A DNA stretch of 64,000 bases from Plazaster borealis (taxonomy: Eukaryota > Echinodermata > Asteroidea > Forcipulatida > Labidiasteridae): positions 23,116,822 through 23,180,821 of the forward strand of contig CM037473.1 of NCBI GenBank assembly GCA_021014325.1, given 5' to 3'. Under the pieces are notes generated by a model. That model was given only the letters and a program-made list of their open reading frames with translations, was not told the origin of the DNA and made no database searches. Position numbers and translations under genes: made by a program. Shown in pieces: positions 46,501 through 58,400 of the stretch; the first letter of the stretch is position 1; the number at the start of each line of letters is the position of its first letter.

Positions 46501-49306
46501 CAAAATCAATTAAATTCTTAAGATCTGTTGTTTTATTTCAAACACCACCAAAAACAGAAGAAAGACAAAATAATAGCGATCCATGCAATGCATAAAAATT
46601 AACATTGTTAAAATACATTTCACACAAAAACTGCAGCTACAGAATTAAACAAAATTGAAATCAACTGAATGCAATTATAATCTAATAAAATCTGCCTTTC
46701 TGGCAGTTTTGAGGAGGAAAACAAAACAGAACACTTCATTACAAAACTCCAATGATTTTCAATATCTGTAATGATGGTATTAATAATGCAGGAAGGAACC
46801 GAAGAGAGAGTGGGCATATACATGTACATGAAGGATCATGAAGTTCAAACTAAAGCCAAGAAAAAACAGAGAAACAGATAAAATTGTCTATCAATGGCTG
46901 GGAAAGAAAAAACAAAGAAAAGTGAATTAATCCATTAAAAATCACACTTGGAGTGCCAAACTAACTATTCACATCATATACTATTTTAAAAACTTAACGA
47001 TATTAAGACACAATCGATGACCAATTGAGCCCAAATTTTCACAGGCTTGTTATTTTATGTATATGTTGGGATACACCAAGTGAGAACACTGGTCTTTGAC
47101 AATTTCCAAACGTGCTACTGCTCAGTGACTTTAAGCACTCAAGTACCTCTGATAGTCATACACGCAAATCAGATTAGATAAAAGGATTGGATTGGCGGAT
47201 TGTCATTTCTGTTATGATCAAAGCAAATAAATGCTACACTTGTAGTTCATTTTTTTCCCAAGGTTTATAAAATCAACTTTCAGTTTTAAGGAGAGCTATT
47301 TTTTTCGTACTGCTCAGACAAGGTTAAGGAGTGCGGAGAAGAGCGATTGCACTCACACTCCTTAAAAATTATGGTATAGTACGTGTGCATGTAATTGCGA
47401 AACTAGCCTTTTTAAAGGCTATGATCTTCACAATGTTTGGAATGTTTTAAACAATGGGAGACTTTGAGATGTTGGGAGTGGTAGACATCTACCACAGTAT
47501 TTTTTGGCATGGTATATTCTAAGGAAAACCTTATGGATTTCACGTGGTATTTTGCTAAGTCTGCTTCTCAAAATGCTCCCACTGCATCTCAAACAACTTC
47601 CATTGGCAATCAGTGGCAGTGATTTTTGGCAAACTTACAGCTATGATGACGTTAGGTACATTTCCCTCTTTGGAGAAAACTTCCAGTCGACTGATTGTCT
47701 CTTCATTACCAACGACCTCACTCAGAAGGGTTGGTCTGTACTTCTCCACCCTGTTGGTGAAATCAAATCATACCATTGTTTCCTGTACCTTGGTCAACAC
47801 AATTTGATAAATATGAACATAATAAGTAACAGATGGAAACTGACTATATTGAAAAACTAGATAACACAGAATAAATTACTATTTAAAACTTAGGGTGTTT
47901 GATGAGCTTGCCTGGTGGGTCAACCTGGGTGTGCTCATCCAGGTGATACCCTGACAAGAGCTATTTGAACCTCAATTTCCCCTAGCATTCATAACAATGC
48001 ATTTTGGGACAGCCACCCAGAACTACATGTACCTGTACTTTCATTGTGTGCAAACAAATTTGTTTAGTTTCTGTTTCTGAAAATTGTTCCTGTTATCGAA
48101 TCTGAAACTGGTGAGACGGTGTTCAGACAACTCGTCTGTCAGACAAATCGACAGTCAGACAACTCAACGGGTCAGACAACTGGACCGGTCAGACAACTCG
48201 ACCGGTCAGGCAACTCGACAGCTTGACAAGTCGTCAGTGAGACAACTCGACGAAAGTGCCAAGACAAATTGACAGGTGAGAGACATTATTGGGCATATTT
48301 GTTTTGCTTTTTTGTTTATATTGCTTAGGTTCAGGCAAATTGTTGTTTTATAATTACTGAGTACGGTTTGCAGTATAAGCGACTGTGTCCTTCCAGTAGG
48401 GAGATTACATGTAGGTAGCCCACCTTGTCGGGTTGTTATGGCTCCCTTTTAACATTGGTCTTATCATAATGGTACCTATAATAAGACCAATGTTAAAAGA
48501 GAGCCATAACAGCCCAACAAGGTGCGCTAGTGCGCTAGGATAGGAGATTAGGATTTTCATAGCACTTCTGGCCAATCAAAACTTAATATTTTCTGTTTGC
48601 CTAAACAAGCCCCCATTCAGCGCTCTCAATAGGCTATGTCATTATTTTTTATATTTTTGTTAGATAATCTGCCAGGAAGGCAATAACAAATACACTGTCT
48701 GCGTGCATGAACAGTTTGTGGCATGTAAATCTCTGTGCACGCCCGCCATCTTGCGTGTGCCCCCCTCCCCGGCATGCAAATCTCCATGCACCTCGCAATA
48801 TTTGCGTTTGTCCCCCACCCCCGGGGCATGTCCGTGCCCAGTCACAGTACGCTCGTGGCTGCACGCTGGTGTCATACGAATCTTTTCTTTTAACATCGGT
48901 CTTATAACACTCACCATTACATTAATGGTGAGTGTTATAAGACCGATGTTAAAAAGAGAGCCATTACTACAGCTCAACAAGGTGGGCTAACACTTGACTA
49001 ACTCAACTGTCTAAAAAAACATGAAGTGGCACTGTCCACGTGCGGCATTTTTGTCCATGTTTTCCTCTTCCTGCTGAGAAAGGCATAGGATACGTTGTTT
49101 ACATGATCTTCAGGGCTACCAGTATCATGATTCAGTACCATTTCAATCAACAGTTAATTGGACTGACACAGTGACAGTCAGTTGTCATGACAAAATGTTA
49201 CTTACCATGGGAGCTCGTACTTGGAGCCAGATTTGCCTGGTTTTGTTGCTGCACTAAGTTTGTCCTCCTCGTCTACTTCCATTATTTCTAAATTACTGCT
49301 CGACAT
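40551..49306 (-). CDS. RFC2: replication factor C subunit 2 (clamp loader small ATPase), complete
   Basis: RFC2 is one of the small subunits of the RFC complex that loads PCNA onto primed DNA; it also serves alternative clamp loaders. Exons in gene order: 49306-49206, 47750-47639, 46424-46318, 44778-44677, 43860-43602, 42705-42640, 41245-41051, 40664-40551 (stop). Phases all match and give 351 aa, against about 354 in human RFC2. Landmarks: [18 protein letters not shown] near 35-52; Walker A GPPGTGKT at 72-79; NASND before R107; Walker B DEAD at 137-140; SRC arginine-finger motif at 179-181; collar domain [35 protein letters not shown] and the end [14 protein letters not shown]. The [13 protein letters not shown] and [20 protein letters not shown] stretches separate RFC2 from RFC4 and RFC5. 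Start ATG lies 13 bases inside the transcript side of a CCAAT-containing promoter. Introns carry several inverted-repeat elements. Confidence 0.98.
42740..42886. mobile_element. GGCTACGGCTAC hairpin MITE, copy B
   Basis: AAGGCTGTGTCCGAATTGGC ... GCCAATTGCGATACGGCCTA with the same GGCTAC subrepeats and the middle GTTGAAGTATAG. Lies in RFC2 intron 5, just upstream of exon 6. Confidence 0.8.
45244..45582. mobile_element. TATAGACCATGTGAC element, copy C
   Basis: TATAGACGATGTGACCTGTG to ACATGGTCTATA; best preserved ends of the three. Lies in RFC2 intron 3. Confidence 0.7.
47012..47134. mobile_element. TACACGTTTGGTAAT repeat, right-end fragment
   Basis: CGATGACCAATTGAGCCCAA to CAGTGACTTTAA; matches the right third of the full copies. 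RFC2 intron 2. Confidence 0.7.
48114..48262. repeat. GTCAGACAACTCGACCG minisatellite
   Basis: About nine units of 16-18 bases (GTCAGACAACTCGACCG and variants). RFC2 intron 1. Confidence 0.8.
48419..48526. mobile_element. AACATTGGTCTTAT palindrome, copy A
   Basis: CACCTTGTCGGGTTGTTATG, GCTCCCTTTTAACATTGGTC, then the inverse ending CATAACAGCCCAACAAGGTG. RFC2 intron 1. Confidence 0.75.
48883..48992. mobile_element. AACATTGGTCTTAT palindrome, copy B
   Basis: TTTTAACATCGGTCTTATAA ... TTATAAGACCGATGTTAAAA, right end AGCTCAACAAGGTGG as in copy A; the left outer arm is missing or replaced. RFC2 intron 1. Confidence 0.7.
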
Positions 49307-49620
49307 TTTTGTTAACTTATGACAAACTCTTCCTACGCAGACTCACAAATTGAAAACTTCATAAATTTTCACCGACTTAACAATGTAACATTTCTGTGGA
49401 GAAAAATAGGATTACGTAGTTTAGAACCACCCGTGCGACGTGACGACTACGTACACTACGAACAGACGACACGAAAAGTGAAAAAATTTCCCCATGTCAA
49501 CTTCGCGCCACACACATGGGTCGAAGGTAACGGAACAACAAAGAGCTCTCTGATTGGATAAACTGATGACAAACTATCTTTTTAAACCAATAGGAATAGC
49601 GTTTACTTCTTCTTTGATGG
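49307..49620 (-). promoter_or_regulatory. RFC2 promoter region
   Basis: Immediately upstream of the RFC2 ATG. It has ATTGG near 49553 and CCAAT near 49588, both consistent with NF-Y-type CCAAT boxes common in replication genes. A plus-strand open frame at 49319-49561 overlaps it and has no recognisable domain, so I treat it as chance. Functional role is inference. Confidence 0.4.
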
Positions 49621-50207
49621 CAAGTTATCCTTGTTCTCAGGTAAAAACACAAAAGCGCGCTTCACTTGGCTTGAATTTGGTACTGGGATCGAGAAATTTT
49701 TTTTTAGTTAGAGGTTAAATAACAAAAGTAAGTGAGCAGACAACATCTTCAAAGCAGCCCCTTTCAGAGACAAAACATGGGAAAAATGCTGTATCCGACA
49801 TCCAGTTTTTGAGGTAGTTTGTCATCATTCGTGTACTTTATTTACCTCTTTTTTAAATCTTCTTGTTGAGTAACTGGTATAATCATAATAATGGTACTGC
49901 GCATGCCTGGTGGTTGTACATGTTGTAGTGTAGCAAATACGTTAAAACTAATTTAAATTAAAAATTAAAAATAAATAACTGTAAAATAATAAAAACTCAA
50001 CATCTCAATACAATAAGATTGACATTTCTTTCTCTTCTGTTGACTGACGTTTAAAATTACCAAAAAAGTAACACTGACTATTCCTGCGAACAATAACAAA
50101 CAACAAACATAGTGTATAAACATAACACTTAACATTGATTAACAACACAACAGTCATCACAGTCATGACAATCAGACAATTGACATTGAGTTGACAATGA
50201 ATGACTG

Positions 50208-50215
50208 ACTCAACA
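50208..50215. repeat. target-site duplication, left
   Basis: ACTCAACA, identical to 51431-51438 on the other side of the foldback element. Confidence 0.85.
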
Positions 50216-51430
50216 GAATGCTGGTCATGTCGCCCCCTAGCAAGCTCGCCCCCAACAAAGTCGCCCCCTGCAAAGTCGCCCCCTAGCCGGCTCGCCCCGG
50301 GTTGTTACAAAGTCGCCCCCTGGCAATGTCGCCCCCAAACAATGTCGCCCCCTAGCAAAGTCGCCCCTGACAATGTCGCCCCCAGCCAATATCGCCCCCT
50401 CGCAAAGTCGCCCCCAGATGTTATTTTAGTTCGGAAAATAATTAGGCTGATGGTGACGGTTTTGAATTGGCCCAGAAAGAAAGATCCATGTAGCAGCTGT
50501 GCCAAAAATATTTTCAGTTAAAAACATTTTCAGAAAAGTTTCCGTATGAAGTAATGCTTGTGGAAGGTCTAAACAGGGCCTAGTATCTATATCGCTTTTC
50601 ATCCCCCCCCCCCCAACATAGTCTACTCATGGAGGATTTCCTTCCTCCATGGTCCACTCTACTATAAATTAAATATTAAATCCCACTGTGTTACGCACTG
50701 ATGTCAGGCAAAAAGTCTGCGGACTACAAGGCGGTGTTCCAGGATAAATTGAGCGACGTTAATAAAATTATTGACAAACTTATGTAAATTTGGTGCACAA
50801 ACTAAACATACACAGACTAGTATAAAAGCTTAAAGCTTTCCACCGAGTATCCACTATAAAAATATAAAAAAGGTAAACAAAATAACTTTCATTTTCATCT
50901 ATTATTTATTTGCAAACAAAATGTATGTAAGTATAGTAACAAGTAGGCTAACGATTTTTTTAAATGTTACATCTGTAGTTTATTAAGTATTTGGGTGTAA
51001 CGATAAATTGAGCGACGGTAATAAAATAAATTGAGCGACGTTAATAAAATCATTGACAAACTTAAGAAATTTAGAGCATGGAGTTTATTATTTGATGACG
51101 TTTTTTACCCAAGCACAAACTAAACATACAAACTATATAAGTAGGATTTACTCAATATTTCTTTCAACACGATAATTAAGCCATTATATTACCATAAAGG
51201 AGCATTATTTTTCCGAACTAAATAACATCGGGGGCGACCTTGCGAGGGGGCGACATTGGCTGGGGGCGACATTGTCAGGGGGCGACTTTGCTAGGGGGCG
51301 ACATTGCCAGGGGGCGACATTGCCAGGGGGCGACTCTGTAAGAACCCGGGGCGAGCCGGCTAGGGGGCGACTTTGTAGGGGGCGACTTTGTTGGGGGCGA
51401 GCTTGCAAGGGGGCGAGATGACCAGCCTCC
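50216..51430. mobile_element. foldback (TU-like) transposon, 227-bp inverted arms, 8-bp target duplication
   Basis: The left arm 50216-50442 and right arm 51204-51430 are near-identical inverted copies, each made of about a dozen 15-17-bp subrepeats built on TCGCCCCC. The subrepeat variants occur in the same order in both arms, including a distinctive CTCGCCCCGGGTT(C/G)TTAC unit, so one arm was copied from the other. The 761-bp middle has no credible ORF but contains its own duplication (GATAAATTGAGCGACG ... AAACTAAACATAC near 50743-50815 and 51002-51130). ACTCAACA flanks both ends (50208-50215 and 51431-51438). Arms of short tandem repeats with an 8-bp duplication match the TU family described from sea urchin. 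Non-autonomous. Confidence 0.9.
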
Positions 51431-51438
51431 ACTCAACA
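51431..51438. repeat. target-site duplication, right
   Basis: ACTCAACA, the partner of 50208-50215. Confidence 0.85.
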
Positions 51439-52109
51439 CACTACACAGTGTCTATGCTGTATGCATGGAGATATAGAAATGAGTAACATTTGTATTGAGT
51501 TAACTTATTCTGCTCAGCATGCTGCGACCTAGTTACAAAAAAAAGCTAACAATTTGTCGGCTTTGTAAAATAAAAGTTTTGCTCTACATGATTAGGGGGG
51601 GGCGTACATGATGTTGTTGATGATGATGTTGTTGACCTATCGATAGTTAGTTGGAGCAAGATGGGAGGGTTAATACGATCATCGCAACTGCACTGGTTGA
51701 ACTGTATTTTACTATTGAACTTTGATGGAACAATTTATAATATAAGATTTATTGGTCGCAAATACTAGTTGCGATAACCGTAACCCTCCATCCTCCCGAT
51801 GGTCGCAGACCAGAGGGTTACGAGTTGGATTATGCCATGGTAATACGGTGCGAAATGTGAAATGTGAATTTTTTTGAGAGACTAGTGACCAGATTTGCCC
51901 AATTTTTACCACTTTCAAAAATCATGACCACCATTACAAGAACACGGATTTGATCTTGAATGTGTAATAAATCCATTCATAACAATCAAAACATTGAGAA
52001 AATATTTAGGAGAAAAAAAAGACAAAAACTTACCAGAGACTGAGTGAAATGCCAAGCGTAGACCAGACGAATACCAGCCTGCCAGACTATGGTTGAGGAT
52101 TTAAACCCC

Positions 52110-52323
52110 GCACTTAGCAAACATCTCGACCAATCAGTGTAAACCTGGGAAAAACAGACTGGGTGGAGCTTCGGCTGTAGCATTAACGCAGAAAGGTACA
52201 TCACCTTGTTTAACAACAATGAACTTTTCTCTGCAGCTCAAGATCATATTCCCCAAAGGTCAGGTGAATTAACAAAGCAAGAGGAGTAGCACTTAAATTT
52301 TGTATAGATACGGAAGCTCAGCT
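52110..52323 (+). promoter_or_regulatory. CENPQ upstream region
   Basis: A CCAATCA box lies near 52130, roughly 195 bases before the ATG. The stretch also holds a 29-base duplicate (52188-52216) of the exon 1/intron 1 junction. Transcription start not identifiable. Confidence 0.3.
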
Positions 52324-52402
52324 ATGCCTCGGCAAAGCAAGAAAACCACTACTGCAGCAGCAAAAACATCAAAGCAGAAAGGTACATCACCTTGTTTAAC
52401 AA
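52188..52402 (+). repeat. 29-bp duplicate of the CENPQ exon 1 splice-donor junction
   Basis: GCAGAAAGGTACATCACCTT GTTTAACAA occurs at 52188-52216 and at 52374-52402. The second copy contains the exon 1 end and GT donor at 52382; the first lies 108 bases before the ATG. Confidence 0.85.
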
Positions 52403-55400
52403 AAATGTACTTGGCATTTAATTTGTTTCTCTTTTGGAACTAGGGGTAGATGCCTTTGCTTATGTCCAACCGAACTAATGATTTCAATAGAAGGTATGGT
52501 ATGAGGTCAATCAGCATTTGTTTGTGTATGGTTTGCCAAGCCTTTAGTAGTAGATCATGGGTAGACAGCCAAGCCAGGGCAGCATGCAGCATCTGTTACT
52601 GTGAAGACGTCTTTGATGCCACCAGGGAAATGCCTAAGTTGACAGTCATTCACGATGTGTGGGATGGTCTGGTCTGGATATCCGCAGTCACCAATAGGGC
52701 ATTCTGTCATCCCCCACTTGTGCAGGTGGTGAGCTGTTGTTTCATGGTGGGTGAGAAATCTGTTCAGGATTAACCATTGCTTGTGATGGAGGTCTGTGGA
52801 TTTGCCCATATTGAAAACTACAGAACTGTGCCAAAGTAGGAGATTCAGGGCTCAAAAGTTCCACTGGACGGTAAATATGAGTCCCATAACATGTCAACAG
52901 CATAAAATCCAGATTTGTCAAGATCTTAACAATTATTTTGTAGATGGAAGATTGAATCATAACTCTGTCTCACTTTCTTAACAATAGGTACGTCAACTAG
53001 AAAGAAGACAAAGAAATCATCTGCTGATGTCAGTGAACTATTACAGAATCTAAGCTCAAACCGTAACGCCTCATCAGGTGATGCCTCTCATCATAGCTCA
53101 TCAGATGAGCAGACTGGGAAGAGACAGGGAGGAAAGGGAAATGCATCCAGAGACAGAGTTAGGGACATTGATCCACCGAGAGGGAGACCACAAACTGCTG
53201 TTCGAGGTGGTAGGGGTAGGGGTAGGAGAGGTGGTTTTGCTGATGATAAAGGGAGTGCCAAGGCCCAGTTAGACAGGGGGAAGAGTGAAAAAGCTGAAAA
53301 GGGTAAAGGAACCAAAAGAAGAAACAAGGTAATAAAACTAGACCTGTCGTGTTACTATTAACTTGATGCAGAAATTCAACCAGTGTGGATGCTTGACGCA
53401 TTCAATATGCAGGCCTGATAATTTAATAATAACTAGTTCTTATATAGCGCATTTTACAATAACGTATCAATGCGCTTTACATTGGGCCAATAACATTCCT
53501 TTAATCTTTCTCAGCTCCCTGGGGAGTATACAGCCCCGAACTGCCGTGGCGCTCCGAAGGCTTTTTCAAACACAATATCAACCTCTACCCTTGCAGGTAC
53601 CCATTTACATGTATACCCCTGGGTGAAGAGAAGCAATTATAGTAAAGTATCTTGCTCAAGGATACAAGTGTCACGACCGGGATTCGAACCCACACCCCGA
53701 TGACTTAACCACCAGAACTTGAATTTGATGCTCTAAACCGCTCGGCCACATGACACTTCTTGATACTTTGTTGTTGTAAGGGCAAGGCAGTTTTTCTTTG
53801 GTAAAGGGCACGTCTTTGATAATACAAAGTTCTGCTGCTGTAACAATCCTGTACACTCATTACTTTCCGAGTCCTGCACAAAAACATCCATAGGCTACTC
53901 AGGTGGGATTCGAACCCAAATCTGCCGAGTATTTTTCATTAACGTTGGATCTCCAAAAACCTTCCTACAGGAGAGTTTTGGAGATTCAAAATTGTTGACA
54001 TATTTTTCTGCATTTCTAATCAATAAGGCCACTTCAGAACTTTGCAGGATGCTCACTACCAATTTTATAACAAGTAAGCTTTCAGATCACACATTTTTTA
54101 TGTGACCCTACCCTTAATAATATTTTCCTTTCTTCAGGAAACTTCTTCCGGACAAACCTCACCAAGCAAACGTAAACATTCTACAGGTAATAATTATGTT
54201 AAAATGTGGCGTTTATATTTTGGTGCTAACCCTGTAAGTGGAGAATGATGACATTTAGTACAAAAGGCCACAACATTCCTGTCCCTGTGAAGTTGGCGCC
54301 TGGTTATAGGCTCAGCTTGCGCATTGTTTTTAGGCACTCGTCAGACAAGTCAGGCCTGAAATTTCATCGATGAGAGGGCAAGGCCATTTAAATTTTGCAA
54401 AGAGCACTTCCATTGGAAACTCTATGGGAAGATTTCTAAGGGTAACCAAGGACAAGACCAGAGGCAACAGTGTGTATAATTCAAGGCCTGCATGTTTTAT
54501 TCTGTGTTTATTGAGGCAGTGTATTAACGTGTTTCCCCCAATTCTTTAAGCTCATAATATCTTAGGCAATAGACAGTGCAAGTCTCGGGCATATCGAAAA
54601 CGAAAAAACAAGTCGAACGAAAAGTATTTTTCTAAGAAATCAAATCTTCTTTTAAAATTCCATACACAAATTTGTACAAAATTCTTGAAATTAAAATTGC
54701 TCATACAATTACAGTTAAAATTTTACGTAGTTTGGGTTATTCTATTGTTATGTGTGGCAGGTCCAAGAGAACATTTTGATGATGATGACTTCCAAGAGCG
54801 CCAATTATCAGCCCAGAGTGTCTCCAAGTGGCAAACGATGACCAAGACGAGTCAAGAGTTCTTACACCAGATTGCTGAAAGTGCCATCTTGTAAGTAGAG
54901 AGTTCTGTTTCTTTCACCCCCTTCAAAATGTTGCCTGTGGCATGTCGTGGGAGAAGTCAAGGTCTCTGGACTCAAGCTCTGGTGTTTCTGACCAGCAGAG
55001 TGTTGGTTTGAGTCCCGGTCTTGACTTAACCATTATTGCTTCGTCCTTCGGATGGGATGTAAAGCTGTTGGTCCTGTGTGTTGTGTAATGCACTTAAAAG
55101 AACCCAGTATACTTATTTTTAAAGAAGGGGTTTGGCCCGGTGTTATCTGGTGTAAAATGGCTGCAGATTGCGCTACAGCACCTTGTAAACTGTAACATGG
55201 TGCTATATAAATAAATGGGTCTTATATTTCTAAATAGCTCCACATATCCTGTAGCAAAAAATATTGAGCGCTTTGAGATGCCCTCAGATGTGATAAAGCG
55301 CTGTATAAGAACTGCGTATCATTTCAATTCAATTCAATGCGACATTTATCTCCATCTTTGTGCATAAAGTTAGTAAGCATCCTTCGCTTACACAACTTGC

Positions 55401-58400
55401 ACAGAAACAGCGCTTGCCCTGTACTTGAGGAATGGTGTTCGCAAGCGCAAAACTCGGCGGTAAAGAAGAGCCATGAAATTTGGCCCAGTGAGATGTAAGT
55501 GAAAATTAATCAATTTTCCTTTGTGTACCAGTTGTTTGATTGATTAACAATCTTTTTTCACTAGGATCGTTCTTAATGAGACGAGTAGCTCAAGTCACAA
55601 TGAAGTTCAAGATCATCTTAACAACTTGAAAAAAAGGTAAGGTGATAAAAATAAAAGATTTGGAAGTATTGACCCCATGCACTGACGTCACACACGGCAT
55701 AGTGTTAGCCAGAGGGGTGTCTGGGTGTCTTTTGGACACTCTGTTTTAAATTTGGACACCCTGTTTTATCTGTCATTTACATGTAAATGTATTGTAAGTG
55801 AAAATTTGGACACCCAGTTTTTAAATTTCCAGGAAATTTGAACACCCTTTAACCAAATCCTGGTTTTAACCTTGACACACGGCTACTGTCTGCTCATGGT
55901 GTGGGGAGACAAATTGTATGTTAGGATGTGGTTAGTGTGGCATCATTTCTTCCTACATTCAAGAATTTAGTATGATTTTGTTGATTGATTGATTGATTGG
56001 TGTATAAGTTTGTTTGATAATTTGATGAATTGATCGTTTGAACTATTATTTGCTTGTTTTTTATACGGTGATAATGTTTCTGTGATACTTTGTTGAATCA
56101 ATGATTTGTTGATTTGTAACTTGATTTTATAAATGACTAGACGGATTAATTATTTTGAATAATTATACGGATTCATTTTTGATTGATTAATTATTTCATT
56201 TAGTGATCAATCATTTGGTTGCTGTCTATAGGACAATATTTATTAAATTGATTATAGATGGACTGATCATTTTATTAGTGGATGGATAGAGATGGACTCA
56301 TTTTGTATGACTCAGTTGTGGATTGGTCCATTGCTTCTGCTTGCTTTCTTATGAGGGAAATGCATTGGTTGTTTATAGGATCAGTCTTGCTACCATGGGC
56401 AGCGCTCCATACAATACCTTTCGTCACTAATCCCTGGTAGGGATGTGCTGCAAAAACAACACTGATTGAGCACTTGTATGGTGCTGGCGGGAACTTGTTT
56501 GGCGCTGGCGCTTGTATGGGGGCTTAATATGCATGACTTGTCAAAATAGTATTTTGACACAATCCCACTTCAAATAAATCATGTTTTTAGACGGTCACCC
56601 TAAACTGCAAACACTTAGATATGTCACAAGATTATTTAAGAAGAATGAGAGGGGACCAGTTGCTCTATGACTTGATGCCGCTTATGCGGGCTTCCATACT
56701 TGAGAGCGTGCAGAGAGCTGATCGGCGACAGGCCTTATTGAAATGTGCCATATATTTCCACATTTAAATTAACCAATTCCAGGGGTTATGAGTGAGCAAG
56801 GCATGCTGGGAAAATAATGACACAGTGTGATTAATCATCCCCTGAGAATGAGGTTGTTTATAGATAGACTAATATTTTGTTTGACTGATCAATCGATAGC
56901 TACTTGTAAAAGAGTTAATGTTTTGAACTATCGAGTGTTTGATTTATAGATCTCAATCTATTGCTTTCTTTCAAAGTAAAGTTGATTGATCATTTACAGA
57001 TGGACCAATATGTTGATTGATTGATTATTCATGGTATTTATAGACTGATTTATTTTGGGCTGATTGAGTGTTTGATTTATACATTATTTTTTGATTACTT
57101 GCAAGGATACGTAAAAGTAATTCTTCATAACTTTCCATGTTTGTTAACCACATTTATTCATCTTTACCCAGATTAAAGACAAGCTGTGCAACTTTAAAAG
57201 TGCCCACCAAGAGACAACCAAACTACAAGGATATGGAAGAACATACAGTAAGTATCACTTCTCGGCTTCATCAAACTTGCCCTTCTTTGTCATCTCAATA
57301 AAGCATGTTCTTCCCTGCCTTTCACCACTGTGACTCTGGTTCAAATCCAAGGGCCCTGGAGACACTGAGCTCAACTATCAGTCTCCTGTCAGTGGACACG
57401 GCTTTGACTCGAAAGCCTGAAGATAACCCAGAGCTCAAAATTTACATTGGACCGCAGGTCCAAGGCCAGTTATTATAGCATCGGGTCAGTGAACTCATGA
57501 CTGGAAAAGTCCTGCGATCTTGTGTTTTTGTTCAAATGTTGACTTTCAGTCTGATAAATCTCTTTCTGTTCTGTTGAGTATTGAACAATACATAATACAA
57601 ATGAGATCAATCTTCTCTTAGTGCTCGGTCAAATAAAAGCAGTTCAAATGTTAAACTGTGTAGATATTTTTTTCTTTCTGGTTTCAATTCTGGTCTTGTA
57701 AACATTTTTAGCTACAAGCCCAAACAGCCTTGTGTTTTACCCCCCCCCCCCCCCCGCCCCTAAATTAAAGCCCAGTAACCTGTGTAGAGACGACGATGAA
57801 GAAATGCTGGGGTGGAATGAAAACCCACTCACATGCAAGGATTGAAAACCCAATCCACATGCAAGGCTCCAACTGTTACTGTTAACGTCCAATGCAAAAC
57901 ATGGACACCGCTGTTACGCATCACTTGAACACACAAAGTGATGACATATCCGCATCTATAAAGTATCCATAGACTTGCAAAGCCTCTCTTATAACACAGG
58001 CTCAACACAGAGTATAATTATTTTATTCATACAGCGTGTATTAGAAGCAGCTTTAGTGGATACTAGTAACCGAGTTGAGTGTCTGGACAAAGAAGTGCAA
58101 TTACAACAACAGTAAGTCTGTGATTTGATTTTTGTTATTCCCACACTAACATTACTACAATCAGATTGTATACAAATGATGCAAGGCAGGCTGACCCCTG
58201 TTGGGTCATGATTGGATCCAATTCTCTTTAAATGGCAGACACTGTTGTATTTTAATGATAGATCGCTGGAGCTGCAAGAAGAAGAGCTAGAGAAATTGGA
58301 AGCTGCCCAGTTGAGCAGTAATAACAACCGCCAAGAATTAACCAAAAAGGTAAAAGCACATTGACTTCAGGCTGATCCAGTCCTCTTTGTGAGAGCTATG

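Noticed and set aside
49319..49561. 80-codon frame divergent from RFC2
   Set aside because: Overlaps the RFC2 promoter, no domain, no matching exon.
50216..50442. Arrays of TCGCCCCC read as proline/serine-rich coding (SPPTKSPP...)
   Set aside because: The frame is a by-product of 15-17-bp repeats in a foldback arm; the same sequence recurs inverted at the other end.
52450..52773. 107-codon plus-strand frame in CENPQ intron 1
   Set aside because: Shadow of the minus-strand LINE zinc-knuckle fragment.
53668..53756. Functional tRNA-Leu (CAA)
   Set aside because: Anticodon stem mismatch, irregular spacing and SINE-like flanks shared with 39 kb.
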